DNA from: Apoda limacodes
Taxonomy: Eukaryota > Arthropoda > Insecta > Lepidoptera > Limacodidae
Reading direction: 5' to 3'
Assembly: GCA_946406115.1 (NCBI GenBank)
Contig: OX291548.1
Coordinates: forward strand, 8,978,373-9,042,372
DNA length: 64,000 nt
The translations under genes and the position numbers were made by a program. The notes below the pieces were generated by a model that saw only the letters and a program-made list of their open reading frames with translations, had not been told where the DNA came from and did not search any database. How positions within the stretch are numbered: position 1 is the first letter of the stretch; the number at the start of each line of letters is the position of its first letter. This document shows, piece by piece, positions 34,851 through 44,830 of this stretch.

Positions 34851-35614
34851 CATATGATTTCGTACTTGACTGAATGATGAGTGCTACATTCGTGTTAGGT
34901 TTTAGTGTGCGTCATTACAGCTTGAGTAGAAGTGTTAAAAAAGACAAGCGTCATGTAAGGTTTGATGTTATTTAAAATGCGAGTTTTGTTGACAGTGACA
35001 ATATAAAATACATTTGTTTCATCTAAATTCTGTTTGTTCTGTTTATTTTTCCAATAAGTGCTTAGGATCATATATAACCGACACGAATGTGACCGCTATT
35101 TTTAAAAAAATATCAAATACTGTGTAATAAGAAGCTGACAATATTATTGAATTCTCTATTACCGAGACCCAGCGAGACTTCGCTTGATTTAATAATAAAT
35201 TTATTATGTTGCTTACTTTAAACGTACGGGTAGGTACAATATGTTTAAAGATTCCTTGTTGACTACGAAGCCCTAAAATCCATTAATAATTCCAGTACTG
35301 ATTTGTGCATATTTTAGGATAGAATGTCTCTAATTAAAAAAAAAAATTACATTTAAAACAGGTAATTTCTGATACGTTTTTGCAATTATTTAATAAGAGT
35401 TGTTTGACGGCTAGCAACATTGAACCATGAGTGAAACAGGTAGCGAGTTGTGTTGGTTTTTGGTCAGAAAATTAATTTCCGAGTTTTGAAATGACTTGGC
35501 GTGATGAGTTTATCCTTAAATAAGTTCAACTTTCTTTACTCTATCAAGAAACCCTGATGATTTTAATATGTTTTTTCAAAATTTAATCAACGTTGGTAGT
35601 GCGTGTGAAATTTT
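34851..35614. other. Non-coding intronic stretch
   Basis: The left part (from the TGTTAAAAAAGACAAGCG at about 34929) could hold a 3' LTR of the copia fragment, but no second LTR was found to prove it. Nothing else was recognised. Confidence 0.35.
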
Positions 35615-35775
35615 ATGTACTTATTGTTAAAACAATTATCTAAAAATATCGTTTTTGGATTGAAGTGGATAAAGTTATTGTATATGGCGTTGAAAGAATA
35701 CTTCAAAAATTTCAATATGATGGCGTCAATCACAAGAATCTACCACACTCTTGTAAACAAAATGAATCCACGTAA
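35615..35775 (+). other. Weak candidate for a third alternative first exon
   Basis: An open frame contains several ATGs (35615, 35685, 35720, 35762) and runs into a donor-like GTAAGT at 35773 or so, after AATGAATCCAC. The junction is in phase 1, the same as exons 1a and 1b. There is no sequence similarity to those exons, and a phase match has a one-in-three chance, so the evidence is weak. Confidence 0.15.
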
Positions 35776-36344
35776 GTTTCTAATATTAAATGCACTAATT
35801 AGTAGAAAGTTGCTATCCAGAACCTTAGTTGTACCTATGTCCACTATAAATTACAGGTCTTCATAATTTCAAACTCAACTTAAAAGTTATAAATCTTGTT
35901 TTGATGTGACCCCCTACAGGAACTTTAGTTACAGCTATAGTAAACTAGTATAATCAAGGAATTGCCGTAGGAGTCCTATGCCGATAATTTAATTTAGGGC
36001 TGGCCAAGCTGCTGGCCAAAGCTAGCACATAATTCTCTACCTCTAAGTTACTCCTGCTTTTGCATTGTTTTCATATTTCACTTTTACAAAAACATGGTAG
36101 TTAGATATAAATCACTTTAGAAATAATTTAAAGGAACGTATTTTACAAGCATTTATTAGCTCCTCTTGTTTTGATAGTTATTTTGCTAAGAATCCATACC
36201 TATATTATCAGAAGTTTGAATATTAGTTTTCTTACTAGACAAGCAGCTAGACGTTTTAACATAAGCCCATATTACCTCTGAAAACTGCTCAACATTTCGG
36301 GAATGTATCCATAACATTTTCAGAGAGTACAAGACATCATTCTT
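35776..36344. other. Non-coding intronic stretch with a repeat trace
   Basis: AATTTAGGGCTGGCCAAGC and GCTGGCCAAAGCTAGCAC at about 35992-36028 are a trace of the SINE-like repeat end. The rest shows nothing. Confidence 0.4.
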
Positions 36345-37775
36345 GCTGACTATTGACCAAGAATGCGATTTTGTATTTGGTTGTTAAAAAATTCAAATGC
36401 CTATCTCCTCTGCACTGATGAAGCAACAATCACGTGGATTGGATTATTTAATATCCACAATGAACATTGGTGGAGTGTAGAGATTGCAAACTGGGCCTGG
36501 TGCCCTTATAGACACCCACCGGGCCCGGCCATTCATGACGGCCGGTGACCAGGCCCAGTAGGTACAGAAACTGCGGCACGGAAGCCCCAACTTGTAGAAA
36601 ATTGGCATGGCAAGCACTGCGAACCGCAATGATGCCATTCTGATAGTCATAATACCTAAAGTTATTGTTATTATCAAAAGAATATAGTTATTGCTCTAAG
36701 GAATTTGTTTTGTTTTTACTAAAGCTACCAAAAATTATCTATCTAAGTTGATAAGACAAGTTTAGTATATTAGGCTGCCTTATTAGTTTCTTATTCTAAT
36801 ACTATGTTTTCAAATAGTTACATTAGTATTAGTAATTAACTTTAAGCAAGCAGGTCTTTCTCTTTACTCTGCATAATATTAGTAATTAAATTGCGGTCGA
36901 CTTCTTAAAAAATCTGACTACTTTCCAAACTTTTTCTCGGAATCCTCTAAATCCAGGCATTTCATCAGCGCTTGGAAGATCATTTATATCCTAAACTTAA
37001 TTAATGACTACTAATGCTTGATTAAACTTAATTAGTAACACTATTGTTTCTATTCCGTTCATAAATGAAACTAAACTAACTAATTCTGTATTAAAAACTC
37101 CCAATTTTGAGGCTGATTAAGACTGATTTTTGTTGACTTGCTGGTTTGAAATCAATATTATTCCATAACCTTGAATCGTTGTATTTTTCCTCCATTTACT
37201 TAAAGCAAATTTTCATATTTTCATAAAATACTTTAAAGGTTTCATTGTATCGCGAATGTTACCGGACCCGGCCAGGTTGAAAAACATACCGGGTTGCATT
37301 CTCTAGTGGAGTGTTCATGTTCTAAATCCACATGTTAGACACAGAGATGCCTTTCAAGTGCAATTTAGTGTTAATGTGTGGGAGGGTATAATATATGACT
37401 GTGACATTGGGCCCTATTTTATTGAGGGTAGGTTAACTGGGAGACGGTATCTGGATTTTTTGAAGATATACCAATGTCTTATCTAGCCAACATGCACTCG
37501 CAACACAACAGAGCCCCAGCTCACTATTACAGTGAAGTGCATCCATACCCAAATAGGGAGTTCAGTGAACTGTGGAGCAGTGGCCAGAGATAAAATTAAT
37601 TGTTTACAAATATGAACCAGAAACAATAGAACAATTAAAAGACAAAATCATAAGTGCTTTTGCAGTGGTTAAATCACAAACAGTTGTTCTACGTAAAATC
37701 AAAACAATTTGCAATGTCATGCTTTGTTGTTTTTGGAAAATAGAGGTAGTCATTTTGAACAATTATTAAAATACA
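36345..37775 (+). pseudogene. DDE-superfamily transposase gene, decayed and split by a hAT element
   Basis: Left part (to 36477): RFCIWLL...TDEATITWIGLFNIHNEH, with the conserved TDEA(T)F-like acidic motif (second catalytic Asp region). After the hAT insertion the frame resumes at 37314 with NPHVRHRDAFQVQFSVNVW near 37325, then DIGPYFIEGRLTG near 37407. Further on come KLIVYKYEPETIEQLKDKI near 37592 and, in another frame, NRGSHFEQLL near 37740. This order matches a widespread insect transposase group with an N-terminal DUF4817-type region, distantly related to Tc1/mariner. Stops and frameshifts show it is dead. The N-terminal DNA-binding part was not found. Confidence 0.75.
36478..37305. mobile_element. 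Non-autonomous hAT-type element, 828 bp, with perfect 8-bp target duplication
   Basis: The ends are TAGAGATTGCAAAC on the left and, read inward from the right, TAGAGAATGCAACC: 11 of 14 positions match, in the usual hAT TIR form. The 8 bp GTGGAGTG flank both ends exactly (36470-36477 and 37306-37313). The host reading frame of the split transposase continues across the site once the element and one duplication are ignored. Inside, 36491-36504 and 36544-36558 form a GC-rich inverted repeat (CTGGGCCTGGTGCC). No transposase frame is visible. Confidence 0.85.
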
Positions 37776-38556
37776 CTTTATTTATACTGACATTAAAATG
37801 TGAGTTAACTGTTTTTTTCATATTTTAAATCTGCATTCAATTATTGTAAATAATGTGATTCTAACTATTTAAATACGCCAGAAATAAAATAGGTAGGTAG
37901 TTATTTATGGTACATACGTAAACTTTAATTATCTAACTCTTTATAAGTGGATTTTACTTTATTTATCATGTTTTTGACTATCCTAAGCTGGTAAAGTATG
38001 AAAGAAAAGTTATTGTTTGCAAATTTTCCTCTAGGTACGTACTAAAGTACAAAGAAATTTTGTAGTTTAGAGATATTACTCAAAAAGGTATATATGTCCG
38101 GTAAGTGAGCAGTGACCAGTTAAGATTCCTACTGCCATTCTTAGGTTATCCCTGTTCATCCGCAGAAGGGTCTTAGTTAGTCTGGGGTTTAGATTGGGTG
38201 TTGAGTCCTTGGTCTGTCCCCAACTTGTACCACCCACACATTCTGATTGATAATGGTGGTGTGTGTGCTGTCTAAGCCAGGACCGCAGCTGGTTGAACAT
38301 TATGGGTATGATTGGCTCTGGCCCTAAATTTATTACAAAAGTGTGCATTCGATTTAAGGTAAAGAATCATTATATTTGTTAAATTTTAGTATCATCTGTA
38401 CAAACTGTCAAGTTTTTGTTTACAATATTTTTGCCATTTTGCTACTGAAAAATTAAACTTTAGACCTATGTCTGAAGGTAGGGTTCTGGTGTTCATCTGT
38501 CAAACTGCCTATACATATTCATTGATTAAGGTAGGTAGTGTGTGTGTTATATTATC
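37776..38556. other. Non-coding intronic stretch
   Basis: No gene or transposon end was recognised. Confidence 0.4.
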
Positions 38557-38557
38557 A

Positions 38558-38877
38558 AAAAAAATATTATAAAAGTGGTGTTTTTGCAAAATGTGATAAG
38601 TATCAAAAGTCGAAATTTTTATCCCAAAACATATGCACTATGAATCAGTGTTCTATATATTTATACAATGGCAGTTTAATGTTTCAAAAACATAATCTTA
38701 GGTTTCGAATAACTTAAAAAAAATTATTATAAAAGTGGTGTTTTTGCAAAATGTGATAAGTATCAAAAGTCGAAATTTTTATCCCAAAACATATGCACTC
38801 TGAATCAGTGTTCTATATATTTATACAATGGCAGTTTAATATTTCAAAAACATAATCTTAGGTTTCGAATAACTTAT
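38558..38877. repeat. Tandem duplication of a 160-bp unit
   Basis: Two direct copies at 38558-38717 and 38718-38877 differ at only a few positions (for example ATGCACTATG versus ATGCACTCTG). The exact 160-bp spacing and the near identity indicate a recent duplication. Confidence 0.9.
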
Positions 38878-39642
38878 TAAAATAGGCACATAACAAACCC
38901 TAAAACAAAGTTCTCTTTAATACTTGTTTTTAATTTTTAAATAGTTATCAGCCGATCGTAACGATCGGAAATTTCTTTTGTACAGAAAAATTGAAATCTG
39001 AGTTTGATATTACAACAAAATCTGAATAGTCCATCGGATTTGGACAAAAATCCAAAATATGGGAATAAATTCCTATTTCATAAAACATATCTCAAAGTGT
39101 AACTTTTGAAATAAAATCAAATATAATTTTATATTGAAGGAAAAACTAAAGATTATTAAGGAAATCATAACGATCGGAAATTTGTGCTCTACAATTTTTC
39201 ATTTTTCTTTCACAATGCGGTTTTAGAGTAAATGTAAAAATGATAAAAAATTATACATTTGGAAATATAATGTGTTTTCCGCAATTCCCCTCCGAAGTAG
39301 CAAGTCAAGTTTATTTTCAGCAGCTGAAAATACAAGATATATGTTTCATTTCATTGGCATGCAGTTACACATTTTTTTCTAATTCCGGTAGACTAGAAGG
39401 CAAAAACCGAGGTTATGATGATTAAATGTTTACGTTTTGATAGGGAATACTAATGAGCAGTATACGTGCATAAACATTAGGTAGCAGTTTCATGGTTAAG
39501 AGAGTGTATGTAGGCTTCTAATTATTATTTTCTAATGGATAAATTGTAGTTTCGGAAATGCACATACCTGCCTACAACACAATCTAATTTAAGTTTGTCG
39601 GTAATACTTGGTTCATATTATCGTTATTTATCTATCTAAAAT
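38878..39642. other. Non-coding intronic stretch
   Basis: The words GATCGTAACGATCGGAAATTT (38953) and CATAACGATCGGAAATTTG (39166) recur, suggesting a decayed repeat. No gene was found; the 61-codon frame at 39240 has no recognisable content. Confidence 0.4.
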
Positions 39643-40160
39643 GAGCAATTCTTGTATATATTTATATATATATAAATATATATATATATATACTTATATT
39701 TAAATATATATATACATATATCGGTGGCTGAACGTAAAATCCGGCAGATCACGAAATTACTAGGCAGATCGTAAAGTATGGAATGGTATGATAGGTTAGG
39801 TTCAGTTTCTCTTTTGTAAACGTAGATGCGGAGCGTTCCATCCTAGCTTCATATAATATTCTGTTCAGTTATATGATAATTTCTATTCCATACTTTATCC
39901 GCCGCCGACATATATATATTATATGTTTATAATTTGGAATTAACGGCTCCGACAGTTTTCATGAAATTTAGTATGCAGGGGGTTTCGGGTGTGATAAATC
40001 GATCTAGCTAGGTTTCATTTTTAGAAAACGTCGTTTTATCCGTGTCCTGGCAATGATAATCTGAAGAATATGACTCTTCCTGACATCTATTGGCGAGTAT
40101 TAATACTATTATTTTACCGACACAGCAACACTGAAGCTACTTAATAGATGGCGTTGTTAA
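39643..40160 (+). repeat. 'GAGCTCGGT' interspersed repeat interrupted by a MITE and an AT tract
   Basis: It starts GAGCAATTCTTGTATATA as at 30585 and resumes after an insertion with AACGGCTCCGACAGTTTTC and GATAAATCGATCTAGC, ending GATGGCGTTGTTAAAAAAAA. The interruption comprises an expanded (AT)n tract (39655-39720) and the candidate MITE at 39721-39908. Confidence 0.65.
39721..39908. mobile_element. Candidate short MITE in an AT tract
   Basis: The left end TCGGTGGCTGAACG and right end TCCGCCGCCGA are imperfect inverted ends. Internally AAAGTATGGAATGG and TCTATTCCATACTTT are inverted copies. It is absent from the sister repeat at 30585-30903, where only a short (TA) tract occurs at that place. 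Confidence 0.5.
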
Positions 40161-40162
40161 AA

Positions 40163-40458
40163 AAAAATCGGCCAAGTGCGGACGGTTTAGTTGAATAATT
40201 TATTTTTAAAGTGAATCTATCGCTTAATATTCTGTGAATTTTTCAAGCGTCTACCTGTTGCCGTTTTCAATACCGAGCAAAAATATCACGTTTGTTGTAT
40301 GGGAGCCCCTTTTAATATTTATTTTGTTCTGTTTTTTCGTATTTTCCAACAGTTTTACAACTGTCTATCACGGTTCATGAGCCTGGTAACAGACGGACGG
40401 ACAGCGGAGTCTTAGTAATAGGGTCCCGTTTTTTACTGGTTGAGTACGGAACCCTAAA
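40163..40458 (+). repeat. 'GGCCAAGTGCG...TACGGAACCCT' repeat
   Basis: It starts AAATCGGCCAAGTGCGGACG, carries TTTCAAGCGTCTACCTGTTG and ends GGTTGAGTACGGAACCCTAA. It directly abuts the previous repeat. Confidence 0.7.
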
Positions 40459-40713
40459 AAACCTAAGCTATTGTATAGTTAAACCCCTCCAACTGCGTTC
40501 CCCCTGTTGCTTCTTTCGACGTGGAGGAAGGAAGAACGAACAAATTTTGTAATTTGCATATAAATACCTATTACTAGAATTGATTACTTCGACTTCGTTG
40601 AATAAGTACGTCATTCAGCAAGATACGTCCTCGTTCTGCTCATGAGTTCACAGTCAATCGACCTTAACGTTCTGCTACTTAACGTAGAGCGAGCTCAAGG
40701 GTCATTTTTTCTC

Positions 40714-40800
40714 TACATTACCAAGGTGGCAAACAAGCTGTTGGCCCGCCCTAATGTTGAGTGGTTACCGTAGCTTATGGACGCTTGCAATACCAGTAAT
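40714..40800 (-). mobile_element. Family B LINE 3'-end fragment
   Basis: It shows ACATTACCAAGGTGGCAAAC and GTAGCTTATGGACGCTTGCA, diverged from the family end. It is under 100 bp long. Confidence 0.7.
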
Positions 40801-41117
40801 GCGAGTTTTTAACGCTACTTTTGCTTTCACGATAACGAAATACGTGTAATGAAATGAAAGAGCGGACGCGTTTTGATACGTTTTTTTCTAATAGGACTTT
40901 TAATGAATACGCGAACGCGATAGTAAAGTTGCAAACACGCAAAAACTCACACTAGGTCAGATTCAACCTGGCAAGTTTTGATAAAATAATTTATAAATAA
41001 ATAATAATTATTTGGCACCAAAGTCATTCAAACAATACAAGATGAAATACTTAATATTATAAGCATATTTAAAACATTGCAAGCCCAGAAATAATATTTA
41101 TAAAGTAACATTAATTT

Positions 41118-41418
41118 TACGATCCGTCTGATGGTAAACGGTCACTGTAGTAGCCTATGGACACTTGCAACACCTTGGGCATCACTCGCGCCTTGCCGAT
41201 CCTTCTTACTTCTAATAACTTCTTTCTTGAAGAATACTGTAGTCCTTAGGAAAAACTTTGGCTTAAAAAAATCCCATTCCACAGCCAATTTTTCTGAAAC
41301 CGTACTGTATGTGACCATTTAGGTTCTAAGGTGTGAGGATGAATTCTCTGCCGATGGCGAGCGGTGCGATGGTAGAAAGTAGCCGTGGGCATCATTTAGA
41401 ACAATTCCTCAGAACACT
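41118..41418 (-). mobile_element. Family B LINE, left half of a split copy
   Basis: It begins CGATCCGTCTGATGGTAAAC and runs through GAATTCTCTGCCGATGGC to AATTCCTCAGAACAC. The text then stops matching; the next part of the family sequence resumes at 51292. About 75 bp of LINE sequence is missing between the halves. Confidence 0.75.
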
Positions 41419-41861
41419 TTCCAAATTATAGTGAGAGCACAAAAGTGAGAGGTTACGTGTCGAAGTACACAGAGATGCATCGCGCGACCTTGGGATGCGC
41501 CGCGCGGTGCAACGAGACGCGACGCGACGCGACGAGACGTGAAGAGGCTTTGCCCGAAGCCTCCACCGCGGGTTCTCTGCGCCATTCCAGTCCAGACACA
41601 AATTCAGATTTCTATTGAACAAAATACAAGTGTTTCTGTCGGGGTTCCTTACTCAAATGAAAATTTAAGTTTGTAAAAATAAAAAAAATGTTCATGAGCT
41701 TCATTTGTCATTCTTTGCCCTTTGGACCAAGGGCAATGATTTTTGTCCCTGGTTCTACCAGTACGACTATAACAAGAAAATTTATAGTTTTTTTTATCAC
41801 GCTTGCTCGTAAACAGTGTCATTACTCACAAGGGCTTTTTCTTTGTAAATTTTATTTTACA

Positions 41862-42535
41862 GACGTGATAGTTTTCCTCAAAATCTTCATTTCGGAATCT
41901 TTAACTAGAAACGGCTTTATCTCCAAAACTATTGATCGTAGACTAGTAATTCTTTACGGATGTGATAGATCTCATCAATATCTTCATTTCGGATGACAGA
42001 TGTCAAACTAGAAACTGCTTTATCTCCGTAACTTTTGCCGTTAGACTAGTAGTTTCTATACAGAAGTGATAGATCTCATCAAGATCTTTATTTCGGATGA
42101 CAGCTGTCAAACTAGAAACAGCTTTATCTTTGTAACTTTTGATCGTATACTAGTAGTTTCTACATAGAAGTGATAGATCTCGTCAAGATCTTTATTTTGG
42201 ATGACAGCTGTCTAACAACAAAACTGCTTTATCTTCGTAAATTTCGATCGTAGACTAGTAATTTCTTTACAAAAGTGATAGATCTCATCAAGATTTACAT
42301 TTCGGATGACAGCTGTCAAACTAGAAATTGCTTTATCTTTGTAACTTTTGATCTTATACTAGTAGTTTTTTCACAAAAGTGATAGATCTCATCAAGATCT
42401 TCATTTCGGATGACAGCTGTCAAACTAGAAACTGCTTTATCTCCGTAACTTTTGATCGAAGACTAGTTGTTTCTTTACAGAAGTGATAGATCTCATCAAT
42501 ATCTTTATCGCGGATAACAGCTGTCTATACTAAAA
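41862..42535 (+). repeat. Left array: about seven tandem units of 104 bp
   Basis: The word AGTGATAGATCTCATCAAGA recurs at about 41961, 42065, 42169, 42274, 42378 and 42482, a period of 104-105 bp, with a shorter first unit. Each unit includes GGATGACAGCTGTC and AACTAGAAAC.GCTTTATCT. Units differ by scattered changes. Confidence 0.9.
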
Positions 42536-42635
42536 GTGTCAGCAGTCTAGTCGCATTGCGTCACCGAACTACTTATACCCAAAAGTCTCAATAGCTGACA
42601 GTAACAGATGTCAAATATACAATCAACAATACAAT

Positions 42636-42735
42636 CAAGTTTTGGAGATAAAGCCGTTTCTAGTTTGACAGCTGTCATCAGAAATGAAGATCTTGATGAG
42701 ATCTATCACTTCCGTAAAGAAACTACTAGTTACCA
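42636..42735 (-). repeat. Single inverted unit of the 104-bp repeat
   Basis: Just right of the left array one unit appears reversed (GTTTCTAGTTTGACAGCTGT, then AAATGAAGATCTTGATGAG). It makes the left arm a fold-back by itself. Confidence 0.85.
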
Positions 42736-43473
42736 TTCGCCATGCGTCGAGTAAAATAAAATTTTTCAAAGGTGATGCTCTTACTGGTTCAACTTCCTCC
42801 TGTAATAAAAACCATAAATATGTTACATACATATATACGCCATATATGCATTTTATATGCACTTAGGCTGGTAACTAGACTGTGGAAAAAATTCACTATT
42901 AATATGTACACTCAGGATTCGAACCGTAGATCATTGGATTGAGAGCTGAGAGGCAATCATATCTCACACTTATTTATAATTAAAAAGGGTATAGTGAAGC
43001 GCAAAACAATCAAAACCTTTAGGCTTTGTGTCTGCCTTAGGTATGTCAGGCAAGTAAGTATAAAAATCAACTCGTATTTGTCTGTACACGTCCGTGCAAG
43101 ATAAGTTCAATCATTAACGAGGATTATCTAGCATGTTAACTAGTATGATCAGTAAAAAAAAAAGGAAACAACAAGTATCCCAATATTATAGGATATAAAT
43201 TTAATCGTACAATAGCACTATTTTTTTTTTATATTAATGTCATACAGTATAAAATAATTTAACATACGAATTTTAAAAATATAAGCCGCGTTATTTTTCA
43301 GTCTTTTAATTTATTTTATTATTCAATAGTTAATTGATTTTTTCATTTTATTGTTAGCGTTAGGGAACTTCACAAGTTTAACTTAATTATTTTTAATTTA
43401 TGAGGATAGTTTAAAATACAAATCATATACTTAAATAATATACAAAGAAAAGTTTATAATTCACCAGACTAAC
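42736..43473. other. Interior of the Foldback-like element, left part
   Basis: No gene was found. At 42905-42970 a minus-strand CGGTTCGAATCC word resembles a tRNA B box, but no full tRNA fold is present. Confidence 0.4.
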
Positions 43474-43715
43474 CTCGGAATCGGGAAATTGCATATTCTG
43501 CTTCCACTTCTTTGAAGACTGCGCAGAAGGCAAACAAGCACCTTCTTCTGAATCTGAACCCACGTTCAACTGCGGGCTATCAAACGTCGTTGCTGGTGTC
43601 TTCTTAGCTTTGACTGCAGCTGTAGGTGGTTTTTTTTCCTTTGACTATTTTTTTCTTTGTAGACGCTGCTGGTTGCGCCACTTCCTCGAAATCAGCGTCA
43701 AACGGATTGAGAGAC
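43474..43715 (-). pseudogene. Isolated spliced-looking exon of a Lys/Ser/Asp-rich protein, frameshifted
   Basis: On the minus strand an acceptor (TTATTTTTCAG, ending at 43716) is followed by 242 bases and a GAG|GTTAGT donor at 43473. Up to an A8 run (43631-43638) the frame reads SLNPFDADFEEVAQPAAST and a KKK-rich stretch; after it, a frame shifted by one base reads KAKKTPATTFDSPQLNVGS and then SKKWKQNMQFPDSE up to the donor. One extra A in the run explains the break. The protein looks like a disordered, basic-acidic nuclear tail, similar in composition to topoisomerase II tails, but the family is not identified. No neighbouring exon was found. It may be a gene piece captured by the surrounding element; a sequencing error in the run is also possible. 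Confidence 0.6.
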
Positions 43716-44330
43716 CTGAAAAATAATGAATTATTTAAGGTCTGATGAATAATGAATTATTAATCTTAGTAGCCGATTCCATCCACATAACTGGGCAGGG
43801 CATTACTTCAGTTTTCTAAAATTTTGAAAATAGAGGACAGTTATAGGACAAAATATGTAAAATCTTTTATTACAATTAGAAAACTATAACACTTACATAC
43901 TTAAGTTTGTTTAAAATAGTTGAGACTGTATAGGAAAAGTACAGACAACCAGCTTCGACAATAGCATTAGTAAAAGTGTCAAAAATATTAATAAGCACAA
44001 TTCAATGAATTGGTTCATAAAGCTTCATGCACATGATTACATTCTAAGTTTATTTGCAAAAATAGGACCAAAAATACTTTAAATTAACTCACCATTGTAA
44101 ACCTTATGATGTAAACACAAAGCTTATTTTTTATTCAACAAAACTATAACCATTAATCTCTAATATGCACACGGCCTAAGGAAACTATGCTTGGTCAGTA
44201 TTTTTACTAAATGTGGTTGTATGTTTTGAATTCGATACAAGATTTTAAAAAGGAAGAGTTTTGTACTTGCATTGATTTGTAACTAAACAGGAAGCGATAA
44301 AGCTAAGTTGGTATGTATACATTTTAAAAG
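43716..44330. other. Interior of the Foldback-like element, centre
   Basis: No further exon could be recognised on either strand. AATGAATTATT words recur at 43727 and 43751. Confidence 0.35.
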
Positions 44331-44344
44331 ATGCAGGTTCATTT

Positions 44345-44480
44345 TTTACCGACTTCAAAACGGAGGAGGTTTTATGTTCGTTGGGTATATTTTTATGTAT
44401 GTCCACCGATTCCTCCGTCAATTGTAGATCGATTCAAAAAATTATTTTTTTATTCAAAAGAGCGTACTTTCGAGATGGTT
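44345..44480 (+). repeat. 'ACCGACTTCAAAA' repeat
   Basis: It starts TTTTTTACCGACTTCAAAAC and GGAGGAGGTTTTATGTTCG, followed by GTCCACCGATTCCTCCGTC. It is the family seen after both first exons. Confidence 0.6.
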
Positions 44481-44599
44481 CCATTGTCACCAAGTCATGA
44501 TCTGATGATAGAATCCCCAGGAAATTAAGAGAAAGAAGGATTTTATTTTTCAAATATTAAATTGAAAAGCGAATTCAATTGATAAATTGATACCCAAAT

Positions 44600-44830
44600 A
44601 TTTAAAACGATTAGTAAATCCGAAAGAAAAAAAAAATACATCATTTATATAAAAAAAAATTGTTGATAGGGGTAGGGATTGAACCGCGACCTTAATGAGC
44701 TAAGGACCATTATTAGTAAATCCGAAAGGAAAAAAAATACATCATTAATATAAAAAAAATTGTTGATAGGGGTCGGGATTGAACCACGACCTTTATGAGT
44801 TCAAGCACCATTACCTAATCGAATACACTA
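44600..44830 (-). repeat. Tandem pair of tRNA-like (possibly Met) SINE pieces
   Basis: Two direct copies of about 103 bp (from 44610 and 44712) share TAGTAAATCCGAAAG, ATACATCAT and TTGTTGATAGGGGT. On the minus strand each has a tRNA T-arm-like GGTTCAATCCC. In the right copy CTCATAAAGGTCGTGGTTCA resembles the anticodon-to-T-arm part of an elongator tRNA-Met with a shortened spacer. No functional tRNA is present, because the 5' half and acceptor stem are missing. Confidence 0.5.

Noticed and set aside
34929..35200. 3' LTR of the Copia fragment
   Set aside because: A TG start is visible but there is no second LTR, no target duplication and no clear CA end.
36345..37775. Active DDE transposase
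   Set aside because: Stops, frameshifts and an 828-bp insertion interrupt it, and the DNA-binding region is absent.
42905..42970. Possible tRNA gene on the minus strand
   Set aside because: Only a B-box-like GGTTCGAATCC is present; no A box, D arm or acceptor stem pairing could be formed.
43474..43715. Naming the captured exon as topoisomerase II
   Set aside because: Only the amino-acid composition is suggestive; no diagnostic motif is visible, so no gene name is given.
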